Shown here piece by piece: positions 5,609 to 10,337 of a stretch of DNA of 10,337 nucleotides. The notes beneath the pieces were generated by a model. The model saw only the letters and a list, made by a program, of their open reading frames with translations. It ran no database searches and was not told where the DNA came from. Every line of letters begins with the position of its first letter. Positions within the stretch are counted from its first letter, which is position 1. The stretch spans positions 1 through 10,337 of the forward strand of contig JAWKTM010000117.1 of the NCBI GenBank assembly GCA_041399085.1. The letters are read 5' to 3'. The position numbers and the translations under genes are program-made. The stretch comes from JAWKTM01 sp041399085. GTDB taxonomy: Bacteria > Planctomycetota > Planctomycetia > Pirellulales > Pirellulaceae.

Positions 5609-6541
5609 TCACTCGCCCGAGCGGCACGGCGGGATGAAGTTGCGAAGATACGTGACGCTCTGGACGAGCGACCGTTTGCGATCGGCCAACGAACCTTCGA
5701 ACGATCGGTCTTCGACTTCCACGCATACCGGGCCGCGATAGCCGGTATCGCCCAGCACCGAAACGAAGCGGCCCCAATCCACTTCGCCCATGCCCGGCAA
5801 TTTGGGCGTGTGGTATTCCAGCGGCGTCGCCAGAATGCCGACGTCGTCCAACCGCTCGCGATCGATCCGCACATCCTTGGCATGCACGTGGAACAGCTTG
5901 TGGGAGAACTCGCGCAGCGGCCGCAGGTAGTCCATCTGTTGCCACACCAAATGCGACGGATCGAAATTCAATCCGAAATGGTCGCTCGGAATATCGGCGA
6001 ACATGCGACGCCACACGGCCGGCGAGATCGCCAGATTCTTGCCGCCCGGCCATTCATCGCGAGTGAACGACATCGGGCAGTTCTCAATTCCGACTCGCAC
6101 GTCCTGTTCGGCGGCGAAGTCGATGATCGGCCGCCAGACTTCCAGGAATCGCGGCCAGTTGTCGTCGATCGACTTCGTCCAATCGCGGCCGATAAACGTG
6201 TTCATGCGGCGCACACCCAACACGCCGGCCGCTTGGATTACACGCCGAATATGCTCGACATAGCGAGCCGACTCGTCCGTGTCGGGACAAAGCGGATTCG
6301 GATAATAGCCGAGGCCGCTGATCGCCACGCCGGTTCGCTCGACCAAGCGACGCGTTTCGTCCGCCTGTTGCGGGCCGAAGTCCATCACGTCCAGATGCGT
6401 CACGCCCGCGTAACGACGTTCGGCTTTGCCCACCGGCCAGCACATCACCTCGACGCAATCGAAACCGGCTTCCGCGGCGAACTCCAAAACTTCGGCCAGC
6501 GACAGATCGGGCAAGATGGCGGAAACGAAACCGAGTTGCAT
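5609..6541 (-). CDS. sugar phosphate isomerase/epimerase (xylose-isomerase-like TIM barrel)
   Basis: 310 residues, typical for the AP_endonuc_2 / xylose-isomerase-like TIM-barrel family. Members use one or two divalent metals to isomerise or epimerise ketoses, inosose or related sugars in the cytoplasm; substrate cannot be read from sequence. Expected metal-site residues are present: E153 (GIENCP), D194 and H197 (NFDPSHLVWQ), H218 or H220 (FHVHAKD, 217-223) and E275 or E277 (CVEVED). The N-terminus MQLGFVSAILPDLSL is the usual first strand. The ATG at 6541 has an AAGGAG about eight bases upstream. It lies 49 bases downstream of the oxidoreductase gene and 11 bases upstream of the CYTH start, so the three form a minus-strand operon. 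The oxidoreductase-plus-isomerase pairing, common in planctomycetes, points to oxidation and isomerisation of a sugar or inositol derivative, which is inference. Confidence 0.92.
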   Translation of the reverse strand: MQLGFVSAILPDLSLAEVLEFAAEAGFDCVEVMCWPVGKAERRYAGVTHLDVMDFGPQQADETRRLVERTGVAISGLGYYPNPLCPDTDESARYVEHIRRVIQAAGVLGVRRMNTFIGRDWTKSIDDNWPRFLEVWRPIIDFAAEQDVRVGIENCPMSFTRDEWPGGKNLAISPAVWRRMFADIPSDHFGLNFDPSHLVWQQMDYLRPLREFSHKLFHVHAKDVRIDRERLDDVGILATPLEYHTPKLPGMGEVDWGRFVSVLGDTGYRGPVCVEVEDRSFEGSLADRKRSLVQSVTYLRNFIPPCRSGE

Positions 6542-6590
6542 CGACGGGACTCCTTCAAAGTTCGATTCGTGTCAATCCAATTCGCGGGCC

Positions 6591-7757
6591 TCAATTGGCG
6601 ATTTGCACCCAACGTTGCTCGTGGTGGCTTTGCAGGATCGCTTCGCACGCCACGATCTCGCGATGTCCATCGGCGAACGTGGGAAAGCTCGGCGTGGCTT
6701 GCCAATCGCCGGCCGCGATGTAGTCGTAGAATGCGCGGAAGCACTGCTTGAACGTGTCGGGAAAACCTTCATTGTGGCCGCCCGGATAATCCGCGTATTG
6801 GCGAGCGATCGGGCCTAGCAGCGCCGGGTCGCGGAGCAAGCTTTCGTTCGCTCGATCGCGGTGGCCGATCCATAGCGAATTCGGTTGCTCGCTGTTCCAA
6901 GCCAGCGAACGCCCCGAGCCGGCGACCTCGAATCGCAAGCAGTTCTTTCGCCCGGCGGAAACTTGCGACACCCACACATTGCCGCGCGCCCCGCCGCGAA
7001 AACGAAGCATGATGCAGCCGTAGTCTTCGGTCGTCACGTTAATCGGTTCCATGTCGCTGGTCACCGTGCCGGCGGCCGGGGACGCTTGGCCGCTGAACGT
7101 CTCGACGCTTCCGCGCGACTGATACCGCGTGGGATAGACGGTCAGCAGATCGGCGCACACGGCTTCGATTTCCAAACCGGTCACCGCGTAGATCAAGTCC
7201 AACCAATGCGTGCCGATATCGGCGACGGCTCGCAGAGCGCCGCCTTCCGCCGCGCTCACTCGCCAGTTGAAATCGGTCGGGTGGAACAGCCAGTCTTGCG
7301 AGTAGCTGCCGGTCACGTGAAACACATTGCCCAGCGAACCGCCGCGCACTTGTTCGGCGGCCTCCAAGCAGAGCGGATAGTAGCGAATGTTGTAGTTCAC
7401 GCCCGCAGCGACGTTGGCGGTGGCTGCCAGCCGCGTTAGCTCGGCCGACTCGCGCGAGTTCATCGCCAACGGCTTCTCGCACATCACATGTTTGCCGGCG
7501 CGGATTGCTTGCGAAGCCATCTCGAAATGAAAGCGATTGGGCGTCGTGATATGGACGGATTGCACGTCGCGGTCGGCCAGAAGTTGTTCGTAGCTGTCGT
7601 AAGCACGAGCGATGCCCAGCGCGTCGGCCGCTTGGCGGCTTCGCGCGGGCGACGAGCCCAAAATGCCGAGGACTTGCTGTCCTGCTCGGCGCAGTCCTTC
7701 CACATGCACGGGCCCGATAAAACCGGTGCCAACCACGGCCACGTAATGCGTCGTCAT
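6591..7757 (-). CDS. Gfo/Idh/MocA-family NAD(P)-dependent oxidoreductase
   Basis: 388 residues. The family oxidises or reduces sugars, inositols and related compounds with NAD(P). The N-terminal Rossmann domain shows VAVVGTGFIGPVH (6-18), SVHITTPNRFHFEMA (67-81) and the signature CEKPLAMN (93-100) with catalytic Lys K95. The C-terminal alpha/beta domain carries ADIGTHWLDLIY (179-190) with D180 and H184, the usual catalytic Asp/His pair. Nothing is missing. The ATG at 7757 has a GGAGAT about seven bases upstream. It is first in the minus-strand operon with the isomerase and the broken CYTH gene. No twin-arginine signal is visible, so it is probably cytoplasmic. Exact substrate is unknown. Confidence 0.93.
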   Translation of the reverse strand: MTTHYVAVVGTGFIGPVHVEGLRRAGQQVLGILGSSPARSRQAADALGIARAYDSYEQLLADRDVQSVHITTPNRFHFEMASQAIRAGKHVMCEKPLAMNSRESAELTRLAATANVAAGVNYNIRYYPLCLEAAEQVRGGSLGNVFHVTGSYSQDWLFHPTDFNWRVSAAEGGALRAVADIGTHWLDLIYAVTGLEIEAVCADLLTVYPTRYQSRGSVETFSGQASPAAGTVTSDMEPINVTTEDYGCIMLRFRGGARGNVWVSQVSAGRKNCLRFEVAGSGRSLAWNSEQPNSLWIGHRDRANESLLRDPALLGPIARQYADYPGGHNEGFPDTFKQCFRAFYDYIAAGDWQATPSFPTFADGHREIVACEAILQSHHEQRWVQIAN

Positions 7758-7898
7758 GCGGTATCTCCGTTGTCGCGCTGGCGGGAAAACTTCATCCGGT
7801 CTTCGCGCAAAACTGAATTTAAGGCAATCGAATCACGAAGATCGGCAAGCGTGGCCGAAGGTATCGTAGAGACGGATCACAACGAAAAGCGAATCGGC

Positions 7899-7927
7899 AT
7901 CGTGTGTCACGCGACGGGGATTGTCAA
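7899..7927 (-). promoter_or_regulatory. possible promoter for the oxidoreductase operon
   Basis: On the minus strand a perfect TTGACA (7927-7922) is followed after 17 bases by CACGAT (7904-7899), a poor -10 with three of six consensus bases. The leader would be about 135 bases. The good -35 and the position back to back with the plus-strand promoter make it plausible, but the -10 is weak. Confidence 0.28.
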
Positions 7928-7954
7928 GCGAGCGGACGGGCTGCTCGTTTTGGC

Positions 7955-7983
7955 TTGAGAGGCGATTCGGAGCGACCTATACT
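7955..7983 (+). promoter_or_regulatory. sigma70-type promoter for the TerB-like gene
   Basis: TTGAGA (7955-7960) and TATACT (7978-7983) each match the consensus at five of six positions and are separated by exactly 17 bases. Transcription would begin near 7990, giving a leader of about 60 bases before the ATG at 8049. This is the best promoter match I see in the window. Confidence 0.6.
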
Positions 7984-8016
7984 TCCGCGGCAGTTCGATT
8001 TTTTGCCCCGCCAATT

Positions 8017-8038
8017 GCCGCGCCGATCGCGGCGGAGG
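8017..8038 (+). promoter_or_regulatory. leader hairpin abutting the ribosome binding site of the TerB-like gene
   Basis: GCCGCG (8017-8022) and CGCGGC (8028-8033) form a perfect six-base stem with loop CCGAT, ending directly before the Shine-Dalgarno GGAGG (8034-8038) of the gene starting at 8049. A G-T pair (8016/8034) could extend the stem into the first base of the ribosome binding site. It could modulate translation; this is inferred from position only. Confidence 0.35.
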
Positions 8039-8048
8039 AACACACGTC

Positions 8049-8405
8049 ATGGATCGCCAGACGAATTTTCAGAACTTGATGGTCATGGCCGCCGCGGACG
8101 GCAGCTTCAACGAACAAGAGTTGTCGTTTCTGTCCGAACGCTGCCAACGCTGGGGGTTGTCCGAAGGTGAGTTTACCGCGGCCATTGCGTATGCGTTGTC
8201 TCCGTCGGCCAAGCTGACGATTCCGGAAAGTGCCGGCGAGCGGCGCGGGTTGCTTCGCGAATTGTTGTTGATGATGGCGGCGGATGGCCAGTTGGCCGAG
8301 ATTGAAAAGCAACTGTTCGCCGTGGCCGCCGCCCAGATGGAAATATCCACCGAAGAGCTGGACCAGATGATCGATACGCTGCTGACCGAACGGGGTCAGA
8401 AGTAG
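8049..8405 (+). CDS. TerB-like (tellurite-resistance TerB fold) small helical protein
   Basis: 118 residues. The protein is an internal duplication: LMVMAAADG (10-18) with following helices to about 42, and LLLMMAADG (72-80) with following helices to about 105, align without gaps. The [AM]AADG motif with an acidic residue ending a helix is typical of TerB and related domains, proposed to bind metal at the membrane face. Function in most members, including this one, is unknown; the name does not show tellurite resistance. The start at 8049 has a GGAGG and a good promoter upstream. There is no signal peptide or membrane helix. The next gene, a DUF2721 membrane protein, begins 109 bases downstream on the same strand and may be co-transcribed. 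Confidence 0.8.
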   Translation: MDRQTNFQNLMVMAAADGSFNEQELSFLSERCQRWGLSEGEFTAAIAYALSPSAKLTIPESAGERRGLLRELLLMMAADGQLAEIEKQLFAVAAAQMEISTEELDQMIDTLLTERGQK

Positions 8406-8423
8406 CGGCCGGCGAGCCGTTAC

Positions 8424-8470
8424 GCGACATCGTTGTGGGGTGGTCGATGTCGCTCGCGACTCCGTTCGCG
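8424..8470. repeat. two adjacent inverted repeats between the TerB-like and DUF2721 genes
   Basis: GCGACATCG (8424-8432) and CGATGTCGC (8445-8453) are perfect nine-base complements with a 12-base G/T-rich loop. Immediately after, CGCGA (8455-8459) and TCGCG (8466-8470) form a second stem with a six-base loop. No T-run follows. They could be an operator, a transcript-processing site, or a weak terminator. Confidence 0.45.
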
Positions 8471-8514
8471 GAAAGATAAAACTTGAGGCGGCGAAGGAAG
8501 AAGAGTGCCTCGTG

Positions 8515-8961
8515 ATGACGGAAATTATTGCGGTTTTGCAAGTGGCAATTGGCCCGGTGATTTTGATCTCGGGCGTGGGTTTGCTGTTGTTGACAATGAC
8601 CAACCGGTTGGGGCGCTGCATCGATCGCGTGCGGCAGTTGGTCGATGAGTTGCCGCGAGCCGACGAGGTGAGTCGGCCGGGAATCGAACAGCAGCTTCGC
8701 ATTCTGTGGAAGCGAGCTCGGCTGATTCGTTTGGCGATTGGGCTGGCGTCGCTGAGTGCGCTGTGTGCTTCGCTGTTGATTATCACGTTGTTCTTCGTGA
8801 CGCTGCTGAAGATGCACGACGACCTGTTGCTCGGCAGCCTGTTTACGCTGTGCCTGCTGTTTCTGTTAGGTTCGCTGGCTGTGTTTTTGCACGACATCAA
8901 CCAATCGCTGGCGGCGTTGCGATTGGAGTTGGCCGGAGCGGGATTCTCGCGCGAAATCTAG
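8515..8961 (+). CDS. DUF2721 family membrane protein
   Basis: 148 residues. The DUF2721 signature is visible at 8-42: a first membrane helix (VLQVAIGPVILISGVGLLLLTM) followed by TNRLGRCIDRVRQL. A charged cytoplasmic-looking helix (about 43-72, including EQQLRILWKRARL) leads to two more membrane helices at about 73-98 (IGLASLSALCASLLIITLFF) and 104-126. So three membrane segments are predicted, with a short C-terminal helix. Function is unknown. The start at 8515 is chosen because MTEIIAVLQ begins the family homology; a purine-rich AAGGAAGAAGAG lies upstream, though its spacing is loose. A GTG at 8512 is equally possible. The frame is open further up to 8440, but that part is not protein-like. 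Confidence 0.85.
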   Translation: MTEIIAVLQVAIGPVILISGVGLLLLTMTNRLGRCIDRVRQLVDELPRADEVSRPGIEQQLRILWKRARLIRLAIGLASLSALCASLLIITLFFVTLLKMHDDLLLGSLFTLCLLFLLGSLAVFLHDINQSLAALRLELAGAGFSREI

Positions 8962-8986
8962 GACCGTCAGAGAATGTCTTCCCGTT

Positions 8987-9048
8987 GAAGCGGTACGCTG
9001 CGAGCCGTCCGGTGCCGCGAAACCGGACGGCTTGCGCCGTACCGCTTC
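8987..9048. repeat. long near-perfect hairpin (27-base arms)
   Basis: The arm 8987-9013 is complementary to 9022-9048 at 24 of 27 positions, with an eight-base loop GCCGCGAA (9014-9021). The inner 11 base pairs (AGCCGTCCGGT / ACCGGACGGCT) and the outer 11 or so are perfect; the three mismatches lie between. It starts 26 bases after the DUF2721 stop. No T-run follows on either strand, so it resembles a dispersed palindromic repeat more than an intrinsic terminator, though it could still stabilise or end the upstream transcript. Confidence 0.75.
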
Positions 9049-9196
9049 CATCCGATTGCGTTTCGCGCGTCGTTGCGCGCGTGCCTGTCCGAGTGTGCGT
9101 ATCACCGGAGGCTCGCGCCGTGCCGCTTCCATCCGATTGCATTTCGCGTCGCGCTGCGCAGTGTCCGGCTTTTACTGACGGTTGCGCCGTGCCGCT
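9022..9196. repeat. three degenerate direct repeats of the hairpin right arm
   Basis: Copies begin near 9022, 9104 and 9174. The core 9034-9067 matches 9115-9148 at 32 of 34 positions; the third copy keeps only its start (TTGCGCCGTGCCGCT, 9182-9196). Core spacing is 81 and 69 bases. Only the first copy has the facing left arm, so the others look like truncated copies of the same element. Confidence 0.7.
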
Positions 9197-9237
9197 ATAA
9201 GCGATTCGGTATCTTGCTCGCGCACGGATTCTTCGCT

Positions 9238-9358
9238 TCAACTCGCGCGGGCGTGCCCTCAACTCGCGAGGTTGGTTCTTCAACCGGGACGATTGTTTCT
9301 GCAATCGAAATGGTTGGAGCATCAACTGGAGCAGTTGAAGGATCGAAACGAGACAAGC
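9238..9358. repeat. 21-base tandem array forming successive small hairpins
   Basis: Units begin at 9238, 9259, 9280, 9301 and 9322, with a weak sixth at 9343. Each starts TCAA or GCAA and has a G/A-TTG about 12 bases in. The TTG side of one unit pairs with the CAA side of the next across a six-base loop: GGTTG/CAACC (9270-9274/9281-9285), CGATTG/CAATCG (9290-9295/9302-9307), GTTG/CAAC (9313-9316/9323-9326). Outer bases differ between hairpins but stay paired. In frame 2 the units read Q-x-x-x-L-x-x heptads. Confidence 0.65.
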
Positions 9359-9399
9359 AGCGACATTCTGGCGATAAGCCGGCGAACGCATTGGGAAAT

Positions 9400-9428
9400 T
9401 TGGATTCGACTCGGAATCGTGTTACAGT
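9400..9428 (+). promoter_or_regulatory. possible promoter for the WD40 gene
   Basis: TTGGAT (9400-9405) and TACAGT (9423-9428) are separated by 17 bases and lie just before the two possible start codons (9452, 9503). The match to consensus is moderate (about four of six for each box). Confidence 0.35.
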
Positions 9429-9502
9429 CAGCAACGGCGACTGCCATACACATGCGGCCTTTCCGCATCCCATCCCACCTCAGCGCGAATCTCCCACCTG
9501 CC

Positions 9503-10337
9503 ATGAAGCTCGCCACGAATTTGCGGCCGAGTTGCCGCCTGCTGTTGGTTGTTTTCTCCGGTTTGTTCGCAGGCGAAGCGACCCGCGTCGCGGCCCAAAC
9601 GCCGGCCGCTCCGGCCACTCCGGCGGTTCGGCTGCAAGGTCATCAGTCGGCCGTGAACGCCGGCATCTTCACGCCCGACGGCAAGCACGCGATTACGGTC
9701 AGCGTCGATCAGACGATCCGGTTTTGGAACCCGGCGACGGGCGAGGAGACTCGGACGCTGGCGGGGCATCAGGGGCAAGCGATTTGTTTGGTTGCCAGCC
9801 CCGACAGCCGCTTCGTCTTCACCGGCGGGCAAGACAACGTGCTCCGCATGTGGGACGTGCCTCGCAGCGAACCGCTCTCACGGTTGGCCGGCCACGCCGG
9901 GGCCGTTCACGATTTGCTGGCCAGCCCGAACGGTCAATGGCAAGCTTCGGCCGGCTCGGACAAGTCCGTGCGATTTTGGAAAACGATCGATGGCGAGCTG
10001 CTGTTCACGGCCGAGGGCCACGCGGCGGAAGTGTTGCGATTGGCCGTTCGCAACGACAGCGCGATGTTGGCCAGCGGCGATCAAGCGGGCTTCATCCACG
10101 TTTGGAATCCGAACGACGGAACTTCGCAAGGATCGATCGGCGCTCATCGCGGGCCGGTGACCGGGTTGGCTTTCCACGCCAATAACCAGCAGCTCGTTTC
10201 GGTCGGCGAAGATGGGCTGATGCAAGTGTGGCAGTTGCCGCTCGTGCCGACTCGGTTGTTGGAAAGTCGCGAGGCGGCCGTGCGAGCCGTGGCGGTGACC
10301 GGCGACGGTCAGTTGGTGTTCACCGGCGGCGAAGGCC
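9503..10337 (+). CDS. exported WD40-repeat beta-propeller protein (partial, runs off the window)
   Basis: 278 residues are visible; frame 2 stays open to the edge. The start at 9503 gives a Sec-type signal peptide: MKLATNLRPSCR, hydrophobic LLLVVFSGLFAG (13-24), and a likely cleavage after VAA (29-31). An in-frame ATG at 9452 would add 17 residues before it and is less likely. After a Pro/Ala linker come WD40 blades, each about 42 residues: GHQSAV...IRFWN (46-76), GHQGQA...LRMWD (88-118), GHAGAV...VRFWK (130-160), GHAAEV...IHVWN (172-202), AHRGPV...MQVWQ (214-244), and a sixth beginning near 258. Such propellers are protein-interaction platforms. In planctomycetes, exported ones are often fused to cytochrome c or protease domains, which would lie beyond the edge. 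It probably acts outside the cytoplasm. A hairpin-rich leader lies upstream. Confidence 0.9.
   Translation, partial: MKLATNLRPSCRLLLVVFSGLFAGEATRVAAQTPAAPATPAVRLQGHQSAVNAGIFTPDGKHAITVSVDQTIRFWNPATGEETRTLAGHQGQAICLVASPDSRFVFTGGQDNVLRMWDVPRSEPLSRLAGHAGAVHDLLASPNGQWQASAGSDKSVRFWKTIDGELLFTAEGHAAEVLRLAVRNDSAMLASGDQAGFIHVWNPNDGTSQGSIGAHRGPVTGLAFHANNQQLVSVGEDGLMQVWQLPLVPTRLLESREAAVRAVAVTGDGQLVFTGGEG

Larger units (their letters stand above)
8962..9451. other. 490-base repeat- and hairpin-rich region without a convincing gene
   Basis: It separates the DUF2721 gene from the WD40 gene. It holds a long hairpin, three degraded direct repeats of the hairpin's right arm, a 21-base tandem array and a possible promoter, each listed separately. 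Several frames are open on both strands, as usual in GC-rich repeats, but none shows a recognisable protein with a credible start. Confidence 0.5.

Noticed and set aside
5591..6751. 386-codon plus-strand frame opposite the isomerase gene
   Set aside because: Antisense shadow of a clear TIM-barrel gene with GC-biased third positions; no recognisable domain of its own.
8866..9132. Minus-strand frame starting MEAARREPP over the hairpin and repeats
   Set aside because: It merely translates the repeated palindromic sequence twice and runs antisense into the DUF2721 gene; no protein family is recognised.
9238..9358. CRISPR-like array
   Set aside because: Units are 21 bases and adjacent with no unique spacers, and the conserved part is only a few bases; no cas genes are nearby.
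9073..10185. 370-codon plus-strand frame 1 through the repeats and WD40 gene
   Set aside because: The WD40 protein with signal peptide is in frame 2; frame 1 becomes Arg-rich and shadow-like once it enters that gene.

Overview
The window looks like a piece of a Planctomycetota chromosome, probably a Pirellulales-type lineage. This is inferred from the gene mix: a Gfo/Idh/MocA oxidoreductase next to a xylose-isomerase-like TIM barrel, an exported WD40 protein, a DUF2721 protein, and an ArsM-like methyltransferase with a long C-terminal part. Codon use is GC-rich (41 of 60 bases in 2641-2700 are G/C) and gene strands are mixed. No rRNA, tRNA, CRISPR array, insertion sequence or phage gene was seen.

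Layout. 1-96: C-terminal end of a membrane-anchored protein. 164-855: PIN-domain toxin and small partner gene, overlapping by one base, in visibly lower GC DNA (28 of 60 in 361-420), so probably an acquired toxin-antitoxin cassette. 921-2135 (minus): ArsM-family SAM methyltransferase. Diverging from it, 2283-4334 (plus): a tight operon of a YgiN-like monooxygenase, an XdhC/CoxI factor and a MocA-like nucleotidyltransferase. The last two normally prepare the molybdenum cofactor for molybdenum hydroxylases, but no hydroxylase gene is present here. 4335-4790: no convincing gene, but a candidate intrinsic terminator and a compound hairpin. 4791-5030: weak small membrane-protein candidate.

5007-7757 (minus): three genes read oxidoreductase, then sugar isomerase/epimerase, then a CYTH-domain (class IV adenylate cyclase type) gene. 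The first two probably act together in sugar or polyol metabolism. The CYTH gene is broken by one clear frameshift and probably three more single-base indels, so it is a decaying gene or a sequence-error site.

7758-8048 is a divergent promoter region with a good sigma70-type promoter for 8049-8405 (TerB-like), followed by 8515-8961 (DUF2721 membrane protein). 8962-9451 is a long non-genic stretch rich in structure: a 27-bp-arm hairpin, three degraded direct repeats of its right arm, and a run of 21-base units that can fold into successive hairpins. 9503 to the window end is the start of an exported WD40 beta-propeller protein that continues past the edge.

The most interesting material is in the non-genic DNA (21-base hairpin array, long hairpins), the broken CYTH gene, and the ArsM-like protein with extra segments. 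No wholly new system could be demonstrated from sequence alone.
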